Origin: Beroe ovata
Taxonomy: Eukaryota > Ctenophora > Nuda > Beroida > Beroidae
DNA: 44,214 bases
Assembly: GCA_946803715.1 (NCBI GenBank)
Contig: CAMPET010000175.1
Location: 73,317-117,530 of the forward strand
Reading direction: 5' to 3'
The notes beneath the pieces were generated by a model. The model worked only from the letters and a program-made list of their open reading frames with translations, did no database searches and was not told the DNA's origin. The translations under genes and the position numbers were made by a program. Position 1 is the first letter of the stretch; each line of letters opens with the position of its first letter. Positions 32,601 through 42,761 of the stretch are shown here, piece after piece.

Positions 32601-34559
32601 GTCCACTCCACCGTCAAGAAGTCCAGTGGCTTGCTCTGTGTACGCAGTCACCAGGTCATCGAACACTGGGTGAATCGGCAATCTTTATTGAATAAGAACC
32701 CAATTTGTGATGCAACATTTCGTAAGTTTTCAATCCTGCACTCTAACTTAGATGTTCAACTTACTATCACAACTCTACGAGTCTACGATCAATCTCTCAT
32801 TTATTGCATGTCTCTGCAGCTCGAAGTCGTCAACCTTCACCCTAACCGTTTCATGATTATGGTTCAGCTGATCATCTCACTCACGTATATTTCGGTATGC
32901 AGGGTTTTCCACGCTCGGTGACAGTGAGAGTGTCCTGTTGGTGGGTCCAATAGCTCCGATGACGTACTTGGGGACACCAGTCTCCGCTGACACCTCATTT
33001 GCAGCTTCCACTGCAACTCTTGCTGCACCTACGTTAAGCTGGTAGACCTGAGTGGTGTCAAGAGTGGAATTAACGGAATTAACGGAATTAAACGTAATTG
33101 GTCCAAAAAAGCTCTAGGCTTTTGTCTGGACATATATGAGTGGTGTCAATGTTATGAAAACAGCACTGAAGTGGTTTCAAGAGTAACGAAGTCTATAAGA
33201 AAAGTGGTGTCATATAAGGAGTGTCAATGTAAACTGATGTCGAGAACGGAGAAGCTAGAATTACCATATTCTCCATCTGATAGTCAGCCATGGCAANGAT
33301 ACAACCATAGCTTCAACAGTCTGTCCAGACAGAGTACGACCACTGAGGTCAACCACTGTCCCCGACACCTGATTAATGTGGTTGTCATGAAAAATACGCC
33401 ATGGTCGTCGAGAGAAACATTGTTATATCTAGGGGTTTACACTCTACAAGATAATCTTCCAATTGTCTGAGAAACAGAATCCTGGATGAACTGACGGACC
33501 CCTGTCTCTCTACTTACAAAGATAGGCACATCCCTATCAGCATACGGCTCAGTCTCGAGCAACTGAGTGATGGCAAAGAGTGCTGCCTTAGCGTTGAGAG
33601 TGTCGAATATAGTCTCCACCATTAGTATGTCCACTCCACCGTCAAGAAGTCCAGTGGCTTGCTCTGTGTACGCAGTCACCAGGTCATCGAACACTGGGTG
33701 AATCGGCAATCTTTATTGAATAAGAACCCAATTTGTGATGCAACATTTCGTAAGTTTTCAATCCTGCACTCTAACTTAGATGTTCAACTTATTATCACAA
33801 CTCTACGAGTCTACGATCAATCTCTCATTGATTGCATGTTTCTGCAGCTCGAAGTCGTCGACTTCTAAGTTGTAACCTATACCCTAACCGTTTCATGATT
33901 ATGGCTGATCATCTCACTCACGTATATTCCTGTATGCTGGGTTTTCCACGCTCGGTGACAGGGAGAGTGTCCTGTTGGTGGGTCCAATAGCTCCGATCAC
34001 GTACTTGGGGACACCAGTCTCCGCTGACACCTCATTCGCAGCTTCCACTGCAACTCTTGCTGCTCCTACGTTTAGCTGGTAGACCTGAGTGGTGTCAAGA
34101 GTGGTGTCAACGTTATGAAAACAGTACTGAAGTGGTTTCAAAAGTAACGAAGTGTATAAGAAAAGTGGTTTCATATAAGGAGTGTCAGAGTAGAGTGATG
34201 TCGAGAAGCTAGAGTTACCATATTCTCCATCTGATAGTCAGCCATGGCAATGCTGGTCGAGTTAAAGGTGTTCGTTGACACAAAGTCAGCCCCTGCCAAC
34301 AAATAGTCCTGAAATAGACAACATTTTATTGTATTTCCATTATTATAGAAAGCCACCTTTATTTCAAATTCATGATAGATTTCGGACACTTCAGACTGAA
34401 ATGAGTCGCTATGATTAATCATATTTGTCTTATCAAACCTTGTGTATCTGTTTGATGATTTGCGGCTGTGTTAGGGATAGTAGATCGTTGTTACCAGTCA
34501 CTGGACACGGGTGATCAGTGAACTGATCTCCTGGGGGAGAGGGGTACAATCGTTACACT

Positions 34560-34591
<32 letters not shown>

Positions 34592-35122
34592 NCACACTAA
34601 CACAGAGACACTCACACACACACCCACACACACACACTCACACACAACACACACACACACACACACCTCTGAAGTCCTCCTCTGTGAGGTTATGACTCTG
34701 TATCATGGTACCCATCCCTCCATCCATATACATGAGTCTCCTCCCCAACTCACTCCGTAATGTCTCTGAGGGAGAGAGAGTTGGTTTAGTGGCAACTCTC
34801 AATAAAGGTTATTTGAACTTCCTAAGTTTTCTCAACAAAGGTTATATAATAACCTTTATTATTATAAACAATAAAGGTTGTATATTTGAACTTCCTAAGT
34901 TTTCTCTCAATTATTTAGCAACTCATTACTGATCACTGATGAATCATCCGCTCATACCACCGAATTATACCCCATCAAATACACTAATTTACCCCAGAGA
35001 GGAATATATAAATGAATAAATCCCACAGAATAGGAACTTTGAGCGTTAAATCAATAAGAGTATGTATAACAAATGTTATCAAATCCTGGGTTCGTAGTAC
35101 CTGTGAGATTGTCATCCCTCAT
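25675..35122 (-). CDS. MTR: Cobalamin-dependent methionine synthase
   Basis: Twenty-seven exons run from ATG 35122 to stop 25675. In order, the exons are: 35122-35101, 34765-34667, 34530-34439, 34308-34219, 34084-33922, 33693-33518, 32340-32187, 31865-31762, 31685-31538, 31205-31093, 30913-30740, 30528-30376, 30297-30118, 30004-29888, 29711-29568, 29430-29188, 28994-28904, 28722-28635, 28544-28459, 28253-28151, 27938-27764, 27542-27458, 27354-27217, 27009-26837, 26603-26421, 26316-26209 and 25971-25675. They total 3699 nt (1232 aa; human about 1265). The homocysteine domain starts [13 protein letters not shown] and has zinc ligands C251, C314 and C315 (GLNC, GGCC). The folate domain follows ([14 protein letters not shown]). 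The B12 domain has DVHDIG with cobalt-ligand His767, and the reactivation domain has RPAPGY near 1137. The enzyme methylates homocysteine using methyl-B12 and methyltetrahydrofolate. Exons 5-6 and part of 7 occur twice because of the join at 33297. Confidence 0.97.
26674..26754. other. Assembly gap of 81 N
   Basis: This gap lies inside the intron between MTR exons 24 and 25, flanked on both sides by CA-rich microsatellite (about 26628-26673 and 26760-26832). The true repeat length is unknown. Confidence 0.95.
27070..27129. repeat. 19-base unit repeated three times in an MTR intron
   Basis: AAAGTATCGCACTATAGTG occurs three times head to tail in the intron between exons 23 and 24. The copies are identical over the full unit. 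Confidence 0.85.
28262..28425 (-). repeat. 18-base minisatellite in the intron before MTR exon 20
   Basis: About nine units of GGTCGTGATTTAGAGGAG and variants (plus strand) fill most of the intron and end about 8 bases before the acceptor of exon 20. On the transcribed sense strand this is a CTCCTCTAAATCACGACC array. It may provide both branch-point-like CTAAATC words and pyrimidines. Confidence 0.85.
30958..31090 (-). repeat. (GT)n-rich tract at an MTR donor site
   Basis: CA-rich on the plus strand, so GT-rich on the sense strand. It begins at the exon 10 donor (GTGAGTGTGTGTC) and continues for about 130 bases of the intron. ORFs rich in Val/Cys across it are artefacts. Confidence 0.85.
31866..32186 (-). 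repeat. TGACACCAC minisatellite in MTR intron 7
   Basis: About fifteen tandem 18-base units, read on the sense strand as TCCTCACTCTGACACCAC with variants, fill the whole intron from the exon 7 donor to the exon 8 acceptor. The core is the same as in the receptor gene introns on the opposite strand, and it is again in sense orientation. Confidence 0.9.
32270..33296. other. Left copy of MTR duplication across the N at 33297
   Basis: Matches 33298-34250. It carries part of exon 4, a complete exon 5 (33047-32885), exon 6 (32665-32490) and the first 71 bases of exon 7. Differences from the other copy are intronic indels, including an approximately 70-base insertion near 33065-33140, and synonymous changes in exon 5. 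This pattern fits two alleles placed in series. Confidence 0.85.
33298..34250. other. Right copy of MTR duplication
   Basis: Carries the end of exon 4, exon 5 (34084-33922), exon 6 (33693-33518), and the first 71 bases of exon 7, cut by the N. Only one copy belongs in the transcript. Including exactly one copy restores a complete frame of 1233 codons. Confidence 0.85.
34560..34666 (-). repeat. (GT)n tract forming the exon 2 donor of MTR
   Basis: On the sense strand exon 2 ends at 34667 in CTTCAGAG and the intron begins directly with an uninterrupted GTGTGT run. The donor site is therefore the first unit of the microsatellite. A single N lies at 34592. Confidence 0.85.
34801..34910. repeat. 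Direct repeat with central hairpin in MTR intron 1
   Basis: AATAAAGGTT followed by TTTGAACTTCCTAAGTTTTC occurs at 34801 and again from 34871. Between them is a perfect hairpin AAAGGTTAT-ATA-ATAACCTTT (34837-34857). It may be a small AT-rich element. Confidence 0.7.
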
Positions 35123-36128
35123 GGTGTCAGGATGGAGAGAATTTATGAAGGAGTCGTGTAGGAGTGAGCTGCGCACAACCAGCTAGTAGATGTGAGTGTG
35201 GGTAGTTATGAAATAAAACTGAAAAGAAGAAAAAAAAGCATAGACATGGGGGTAAAAAGGAGGTTCGAAATTATCTTTACTACAGTTCACTACTCTCTGT
35301 GAGAAAATCTAACAAGGAAAATATGTTGAGTCCGGTAAAACAAGTTATCGTACGAGACTAGAGATTTACGTGAGGAAAGAAATGTGACTTTATAAAATGA
35401 GAAATCGAATTACGAGTTTGGGGCATGATAAGAGAAAACCTGTTTTACCGGTCTGATCGAATTATGATATTGAAGAAATTATTGTGTGTTTTCTCGAATT
35501 GAGCAGAAGCTTGCGCAATATTGCTCCATGGAAAAGAAGATCATCCTCGATTTATTCGTTACCTTATATGAGGGCTTGATGAAAATAATAGAGAAAGTCA
35601 AATAATAGAGAAAGTCAAACAATCCCCGTTGATAACAATTATTGATCTTAATCCTTCGTATAACTGTGCGAGACATAAATGATAAAAAGCTGCATTTTCG
35701 TGATATTTCGTGTCGTATCCTATTTCACAGACAGTGGTAAAAATAGCGCGGTAATTGATCACGAAATATATCACGCACTGTTGCATTAGTCACGCAAGGG
35801 ACGCGTGAGTGACGATCACACAAATCCTGTTCCCTTCTGCAGTGTCTATGACGACAGTGATGACTAGCACTTCAACAAAAGTGAAAATGAAACGATTGAG
35901 CTTATTTATGAATCAAAATAAATATATCTAACAACAAGAAATGCTAGAAAATCAGTTTATTCATACACTAATCAACTTTTCGCAAAATAAACTCCATATT
36001 ATGGATACTTGTACAATTGTGGTCGACATCAAAACAAGCCTTGTCAAGCAAACAATAAAAGAAAGGAACCCAATGAAACCCAAAAAGACGCGTAATACAC
36101 TGACTGTCCACTAATGATTGTAGGTCGA
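35123..36128. other. Intergenic region upstream of MTR, downstream of GOT2
   Basis: No coding region is supported; ORFs here are short and AT-rich. TTTATT at 35956-35961 (AATAAA on the minus strand) lies about 170 bases beyond the GOT2 stop and is a good candidate poly(A) signal. In-frame sequence upstream of the MTR ATG is open back to a stop about 65 bases away, without another ATG. Confidence 0.5.
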
Positions 36129-37827
36129 CTACTTAGTGACGGCGTGCATTGCACTCGCTAGATAGTCCACATTTTTGGAGCTCACACCAGCTATGGATAT
36201 CCGCCCATCCTTGGTCAAGTACACGCTATACTCCGCAATCAATTTCTCCACTTGCTCTGGGTTCATGCCCGTGAAACAGAACATTCCAATCTGGTTGGTC
36301 AGGTGCTCCCAGTTATGACTCGATCCCTCTCGTTCCAGCCCTGCTTTCAGTGCGTGTCTCATAGCAATGATACGGTCCGCCATACCTTTCACATCCACAA
36401 CCCACTGCTTGTTTAGCTCTGGATCGGTGAGGACAGTGGTCACTAGACGGGCCGCGTTCAGAGCCGGAGAGGAGTACATAGGTCTGATGATAATCTTGAG
36501 CTGGGACTCCAGGGCCGCAGCTGTCTCAGCCGTGTCAGCCACAATGGAAAATGCGCCACATCGCTGCCCGTATACTCCCATGTTCTTTGCAAATGACTGG
36601 GAAAGGAGAATCTGGTGGCCATCTTCAATGAACTTGCGGACAGCGTATGCGTCTTTCTCCGTGTCGCCACTAGCAAACCCTTGGTATGCCATGTCGATAA
36701 ATACAAGGAGATTACGAGCCTTGATAGCCTGAGGGAGGGAAAGGTGTTAGAGGGTGGTAACTGGTAACTAAGGATGCCGCTTCCAGCAAATATGATAACT
36801 GCACCCAAAACAAGTTGGGCAAGTTATAGCTGCAGCACTCAACACAGGTTCATGAAGTAACTGGATCTACACAAACCTGTGAAATTTCATTCCATTGTTC
36901 AGGTGTTGGATCAACACCTGTGGGGTTGTGCGCACAGGCGTGTAACAGAATTGTTGCTCCTTCTTCAATCTCACCAATACTTGCTATCATGTTCTCAAAG
37001 TCGAGAGACTTGGTATCCTTCTTATAGTACGCATAGGACTTCACTTCCAGTCCACTGTCCCTGTACAGCAAGAGAAGTAGTGCGGTGAATTCATTTTCAA
37101 GTTTTCAGATCAAGTATTGCATAGTTTTCGCCGCAAATAGGTAATGGTGTGTTTATGCGGAAAAGCAATCTGTGGGTACCCACTTGAATATGGGCGTGTG
37201 ATTGCCCCAGCTAGGACTCGGTAGGTAGATTGCTTTAGACTTGTGGAATTTGTTGATAAACTCTCCACCAATTCTCAGCGCACCGGTCCCTGGTTAGATT
37301 AACATTGTGAGGCTAACTTCCCCCACTACCTCAAACAATAATCGGTAATAGAGTGGTTATTCGTTGCTCTTATTTCATATGGTATGCTACCTGATATGGT
37401 TTGCGTAGATGCCACCAAATTATCTGCTACAGCTATACTATCACTACCAAAAGCAAGAACCTTTGCAGCTTGTCTCAGATTAGGGCACCCATGAGTCGGG
37501 AGATACTCATGATTGAGGTTCATGGACAAGAGTTTCTCCTCAGCGCCTCGGATAGAGGGCAGGACATATGGTTTCCCTGGGGTAAAGTATGACTAAGCAG
37601 AGAGTAGGCATCAGGGAATCAGGTATACTTGATGGTTGGTGTGATGGAATTGGGTTACCTGAGTCATCTCTGTAAGCCCCAACTCCGACGTTCATTTTAT
37701 TGGGGTTTGTGTCCCGGTTGAAAGCCTCAGTAACACCAATGATAGGGTCAGGGGGACCCATTGGGACATGAGTCCAGAACGATCGAGAGACGAAACTGGT
37801 TGTGCCTTTCAGAGCTGTAGACAACAT
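36129..37827 (-). CDS. GOT2: Aspartate aminotransferase, mitochondrial
   Basis: Five exons: 37827-37659, 37576-37391, 37289-37184, 37060-36877 and 36728-36129, total 1245 nt (414 aa; human 430). The N-terminus [18 protein letters not shown] is Ser/Arg-rich without acids, like a mitochondrial presequence. It is followed by the mature start [19 protein letters not shown]. Other family blocks are [34 protein letters not shown] and SQSFAKNMG. Lys263 is the pyridoxal-phosphate lysine, and [11 protein letters not shown] lies near the C-terminus. The enzyme interconverts aspartate and 2-oxoglutarate with oxaloacetate and glutamate in the malate-aspartate shuttle. No breaks or missing residues are seen. 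It lies between the U-box gene and MTR on the same strand. Confidence 0.97.
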
Positions 37828-37948
37828 CTTGAGCCTAACTAATTTAGCAGAGAATCAGTGAACTCACAATGCATCATGGCGTTAATGCTTCAAAGCATGA
37901 ACATCACAAGAAGAGAAAGCAAATATGGATTAGGCATTGCTATTGATA

Positions 37949-37970
37949 AGTTTATTGATAAGTTTATTTG
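37949..37970 (-). terminator. Candidate poly(A) signals of the U-box gene
   Basis: Two TTTATT words on the plus strand (AATAAA on the minus strand), at 37951 and 37963, lie about 280 bases beyond the U-box gene stop codon and about 120 bases before the GOT2 ATG. Assignment is inferred from position only. Confidence 0.45.
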
Positions 37971-38246
37971 ACCACCAATCACCATACATGTAGTGACAAA
38001 TTATCATTTAACATGTTTAGCTATTTACATAGAAAATTACTAAAATTTTCGATACATACATATTACATAAGGCTAAATCATCTCTCTTCTATTATCGGTA
38101 AAACTATATCAAATAAATAAATAACAAGTCATAACAAGATGAAAACTTACAAAATCGATCATACAAATACTAGATTAAAACGATATCAAATATCCTTATG
38201 ATATTGAATTCAGAAACAGGCAACAGCAATAACTATCACAATTTAT

Positions 38247-39047
38247 TTACTTTGGGTTTGTTGCTTGAAAAAGAGGTTTCAATGCATTCCATTCAATGAT
38301 ACATTTCTTGAGAGCATAATTTGGGATTAAATTCTTATGTTTCAGCCTTGTATTATTCATTGGACTTCTATCATTCAAAACTAACCATTTTTCAATGGCA
38401 CATCTTTCATACGTATGACCATCAGCAGCTACAACAGGGTCCATCATTATCTGAAAAAGGAAAATGGGGAAAATCAGGAAAGAATAGGGGAATTACGGGG
38501 GAAATGGACCGTNACAGTTAAACAGTAATAGGTGATTCACACAAACCTCCATGCCAATTGGGCAGTTAAGAGCATCAATATGGATTTCGGTGTCTAATTC
38601 CTGCTTTTCATAGCTGGATTGTATTAGTTTAAAATCTTGGGTATTTGTTGAATCATGCTTAGGGATAACTTGTGTGTCTGAAAAGCTTTGAGCAGCTCTT
38701 CGAGCATTCAGTCTTCGTCTGCGATTTCTATTATTCTTTTTATGTCTTTGATTATTCACATTTTGACTGACTTCCCTTCTGATTTGTTTGTTTTCTTGTT
38801 GATGAGCTGTAAACATGAATAGTCCCTCATTGTAATTATGACCATAATTGACCATGTCATTTGGTTGTCTATTATGACTAGTATGACTATTGAGATAATT
38901 ATTTCTGTCATGATAGATATAATTGTTTCCTTGAATTGAAGGGTGATAAAATATACAGAAGCCTTGTCTCAAAAACCTGCATCCTGCCCCATTGCGGCAA
39001 GGGACACTCCTCATTTCATTCAAGATTCCAGAAGATGAAACTCTCAT
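38247..39047 (-). CDS. CCCH zinc-finger plus U-box protein, 234 aa
   Basis: Two exons: 39047-38547 and 38450-38247, phase 0, donor GTTTGT and acceptor TTTTTCAG, with a single N in the intron at 38513. Near the N-terminus, PCRNGAGCRFLRQGFCIFYH has C-x5-C-x7-C-x3-H spacing, a CCCH finger typical of RNA binding. A low-complexity Asn/His/Tyr-rich stretch and a basic segment (KKNNRNRRRRLNARR) follow. The C-terminus is a U-box that spans the intron: LNCPIGMEIMMDPVVAADGH, then TYERCAIEKWL and NYALKKCIIEW. U-box domains bind E2 enzymes and act as ubiquitin ligases. The predicted role is an RNA-associated E3 ligase. I do not know a named ortholog with this exact order, and completeness of the N-terminus is uncertain. 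Confidence 0.8.
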
Positions 39048-39757
39048 TACCTAGGTCATTTATGGTTGTATATTATTGTACACACGCATTTATGTAATGA
39101 TGTTGCTGAAGATGCTGCTATGTGGTTCCTACAGCTGAAAATTTAAATGAATAAATCAGGTATTTGACCTGGAACCAGGGATTAAATGTAATGATAACCG
39201 CTCCCAGAGAAAATTGGAAGCAAACAGAATAAGTAAGAAAAAGTAATTTCCAAAATGATATAAATTTGTTCCAGAACCGAATAGGATTTTGTTGTTCACA
39301 GCATCTGTGCGTTCTTGATTCTAATTGTCGGGCGATGCCAGACTGCTGATGCAAGCCGCGAATAAGTTTGCCGCGAATAAGTTTGCGCGCGCGCGCAACG
39401 AAATTCTCGACAGCCTACAAGGTCTATCATCGATCGACAAGATTCTAAAGTAAATGATGTGAGAAAAACATGGCATCGTCTATCAATTCCAATAATGCAA
39501 TGTTGCGTTGCAATATATTGTTTTCGTAAAGAACACTAAAATATTTTATTTGCCGGATGTCATCTGTTCACTGTTTCCTGCGCGCGCCTTCATCGCCGCG
39601 CGCAAGAAGCAGTGCAAGTGGACATATAACATCCGGCGCCGACGCGACAGTAGGGATATGGAAAAACCCTACAACCTGTTCAGAATTTTTCAAATTTTGT
39701 CTGCTCTGACCTGAGTTTAATTGAGTATTACGTCAACATTTCACGTCAATTTGAGAG
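39048..39757. other. Divergent intergenic region with GC-rich element
   Basis: Lies between the minus-strand U-box gene and the plus-strand PHD ORF. It holds a short tandem GCCGCGAATAAGTTT (39355-39385), a GCGCGCGC run, and foldback copy 2 (39551-39637). No gene is supported. Confidence 0.55.
39551..39637. mobile_element. GC-rich foldback (MITE-like) element, copy 2
   Basis: The left arm TGCCGGATGTCATCTGTTCA and right arm TGGACATATAACATCCGGC are inverted and imperfect, with CACTGTTTCCTGCGCGC next inwards. They match the arms of copy 1 (8706-8815), but with a shorter centre and more mismatches. No ORF of its own. Confidence 0.7.
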
Positions 39758-40711
39758 ATGTCCAGCATTCACTCACCTCAAGAATCACCAACACCCTCAT
39801 CCACTGTCTCAAGTGTTGATCCTGTCACTGGCTCACTTCCAACTCACCCTAAAGACTCATTAGTTCTCACTGAAAATGACCCACGTTTTCTCAAACCTTC
39901 TATTTCAGTAAGTGATGGTACAAGAAATGACAAATTTGGATTTCAAACTGATGTTGAAAAATGGGATGATACTTTCTCTGAGCCTTCCTCCCTGAAGAGA
40001 AAATTCAGAAAATCATATGGGAATAGGTCCCCTTCATCCAAATCACCAGGCGTCAAGAAGATTGTTGGATCTAAGGACCATTGCCCATGTCTAAAGGTTT
40101 GGCGAGGCTCATCTCGAATAACATGTGTATCATGTGATCAGTGCTATCACTGTGATTGTGTTGGATTAAGTGGTCTTAAACAAGATGGTGTTGAGCAAAT
40201 TTTCAGTTGGAAATGTTATAAATGCTTCAAGCCTACTTTTGCTCATGAGACTGACAGTACTAGGAATGAAGATCTTCGATCAATGATTCACGAGGAAGTG
40301 AAGATTGCATGCTCATCCACTATGAAAGATTTGGTTGTGTCAGCTACACAAGAAGCTGTAAGAAATGCCACCAAGGGATTAGTTGAAGAAGTTGCCAAGA
40401 AAACAAATCAATCTGTAAAAACCTTTGCAGAAGTCACAGTTGGGAATACCAAAGAGGTTCAAAAGAAGATTATAGAGGATGTGAAAGAAGCAACTGCTTC
40501 TACTGTTGTTATTGGGGAGGTCTGCAGGAAAATGGATAATGATCAACTTGAGCGAGAACGTAGGAAGTTTAATGTCATTATCAATAAAGTCCCTGAACCC
40601 CAANTCACCACTTCACCACTGTCTTCTCATGAACATGTTATTGACTATTTGAATAACCTTCCCAGTGGATTCATTCTTTATGATATCAAATTAGAAAATA
40701 TGGAGGTATAG
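39758..40711 (+). CDS. PHD-finger protein, probably a non-LTR retrotransposon ORF1 fragment
   Basis: An open frame of 317 codons interrupted by a single N at 40604. Residues 1-95 are Ser/Pro-rich. A PHD-like finger follows: CPCLKVW, then CVSCDQCYHCDCVGL, ending FSWKCYKCF. Next is a long amphipathic, coiled-coil-like stretch (about 165-270) and RRKFNVIINKVPEP, which resembles the 'RRNNVIIFGVPE' segment common in L1/CR1-type ORF1 proteins. Such proteins bind RNA and escort the retrotransposon. No endonuclease or reverse transcriptase follows; the next bases belong to another gene after a contig join. The frame is intact, so a domesticated host gene is possible. Codons after 40604 may come from a different contig. 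Confidence 0.6.
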   Translation: MSSIHSPQESPTPSSTVSSVDPVTGSLPTHPKDSLVLTENDPRFLKPSISVSDGTRNDKFGFQTDVEKWDDTFSEPSSLKRKFRKSYGNRSPSSKSPGVKKIVGSKDHCPCLKVWRGSSRITCVSCDQCYHCDCVGLSGLKQDGVEQIFSWKCYKCFKPTFAHETDSTRNEDLRSMIHEEVKIACSSTMKDLVVSATQEAVRNATKGLVEEVAKKTNQSVKTFAEVTVGNTKEVQKKIIEDVKEATASTVVIGEVCRKMDNDQLERERRKFNVIINKVPEPQXTTSPLSSHEHVIDYLNNLPSGFILYDIKLENMEV

Positions 40712-40737
40712 TCTTGACTGAATGATGTCTTAATGAA

Positions 40738-42761
40738 ATGGAGGAACAAGTTGACCAAGAGTCCCTTGTTATTCAGCTCAGAAATGCCTTTCTACAACAA
40801 AATCTTGGTACGTTTTTTTGTTTATCTAGATTTTATGTAATCCAAGGACTCAGATCATTCTCTTGACTGAAATTTTTCAGAACCCTTTGACAGTAGAGAC
40901 ATTTCAAAAATTAGAAATGAGGACAGAGCTGTTCTTGCTTACCTGCTGAACAGCCATTATAATCTTGAAAAAGCATACAATATGATGGTAAGCTTTACTG
41001 TATATTTATGCTATATATTGTTTTCATATCATGATCTCCTATCACCACACCATTTCAACCAACCCTCAGACTGAGAGTTTGAAATGGAGAAAAAGCTTTG
41101 GTGTTAATGATTTATCTAAGGATTCATTCAATGAAGAATTATTGAATGACCCATATCTGTATTTCAAAGGGTATGGCAAAAATGGGATGCCGTTACGTAA
41201 GTTTTTGTTGTTATAATTTCATATTTTTAAGGATCCTGATTGGAAAATCATAATTTGCTTATATGATATTGAATCTTTTTATTCATCAACTCCAGTTGTA
41301 TTACAACTACAACACCATAAAAAGGAATCAGAAAAGTTACCTGATTTGAAGAAGTATATAGCATATCTATTAGAATATAGGGTGGGTGTCTCAGAAAAGT
41401 TGTTTCTATCAGCTAAGAGTGTCTTGCAAACCTATGCTGTGCTGAATACGCATTTGATCCAGAATTAAGCTTAGCGAACTCTATCATATGTCTCATGAGA
41501 CTGGAAGAATGCTGTAAATGATTCTTTAAATGCATTCCTACATAAGTACATAGCTTCACAGTACACAACTATATCCCCAAAACCAACTTTCAATTATTGA
41601 TATGGCTTTTTGGTCTACCGGGATCGACAGAGCTTTTGGCAGATCCAATGGCATTCAGTGACTAAGATGACAAAGTATTAGTGTCAAAGATCTCCCTAAT
41701 AATTAGTCTTTGTTGTCTTTATTCCTTTTATTCTAAAGTTGGCATATAGATCATATGAATTCAACAGATGAATTTTCAATAAAATCACTTCTGAGATATT
41801 TTATTCTCACAATTGTTACCCATAACTTGAGTGTCGCCCCATTGATGCTTCATTTCCACATCCAGTTATTTGGGAAATGAAGCGACACAAGAAAGGAANT
41901 GTGATTGTCATTTAATCAATCAATGAGAGAGCAATGATGTAAGCGATTCTGTGGTTACCATGTAATTGTATCAGTTCCAACATGCAGCTATTCTTCTTTC
42001 TTGCTGATGAGCCATCGCTGACGCCCCTTGAATTCGATCAAAAAGCTGTTTATCTCATGTTTGACAGGAAGGTGCAAAGGACTACCAAAAGGTGATAATG
42101 CTTTTCAATATGAGCGGGTGTGGTCTCAGCAACATTGTAAGTCGAGCACTTATATATAGGTGTATATATATAGTTACTTTTTATAGTAGAGATGGCTAAT
42201 CATGAGTGCTGTACCAAGTTATCGTGGGATATAAATCAACTCTCTCAATATCAACATTAGTAGTCAGTAGTCACTTGTCACCCTCTGTACCATATAGAGT
42301 GAGTTGCTTTCTTTCAGGACTATGATTTTATCAAGTACCTGATATCGCTACTGACTGAATATTACCCTGATATTTTGGGTGAGCTATAACATTCTGTATG
42401 GGAGAAGCTGCTGCATTTTAATCAAGCCCTATCTACTGTATAAACACATTCAGTAGTAGTAGCCATCTCCCTCAAAATTTTAATCAAGCCCTATCTACTG
42501 TAAAAGCATCTGTAGTAGTAGTGCCATCTCTCTCAAATGATAATTCACTCTCTGTATTTCAGATAATCTTCTGGTCTTTGAAATGCCTCGCTTACTGTCA
42601 GGTTTGTCATCAGTTAATGTACTCTCACCTACCTATGTCACCTATTTCACTCTCACACGGTTATAGTGAATAATAATATAATGACACCCTCTCATGCTTC
42701 GTTCAGCTGCCTGGACTATTATCAAGAACATGCTCGACGAGGACTCCAGGGATGCGATCAA
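40738..42761 (+). CDS. MOSPD2-like CRAL-TRIO protein, partial
   Basis: Exons inferred: 40738-40807, 40881-40987, 41070-41196, 41296-41381, 42068-42136, 42318-42378, 42563-42601 and 42707-42761. Phases agree throughout and the 3' end is missing. The N-terminus has a CRAL-TRIO_N helix pair (RDISKIRNEDRAVLAYLL, NLEKAYNMM). TESLKWRKSFGVNDL, FKGYGKNGMPL, VIMLFNMSGCGLSNIDYDFI and LLVFEMPRLLSAAWTIIKNM follow, matching block by block the lipid-binding CRAL-TRIO domain of MOSPD2. MOSPD2 is an ER membrane-contact protein whose MSP domain would lie further downstream, beyond this window. Exon 4 exists in two versions (see 43803-43885), and the exons from 42068 on sit in a contig that is probably out of order. 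Confidence 0.78.
41636..41898. other. Left copy of a 263-base duplication (contig end)
   Basis: Identical or nearly so to 43573-43835, and cut by the N at 41899 after the first 33 bases of the alternative exon 4. The right copy starts immediately after the N at 43572. The contig beginning at 43573 therefore overlaps the one ending at 41898, and 41900-43571 is probably inserted in the wrong place. Confidence 0.85.
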
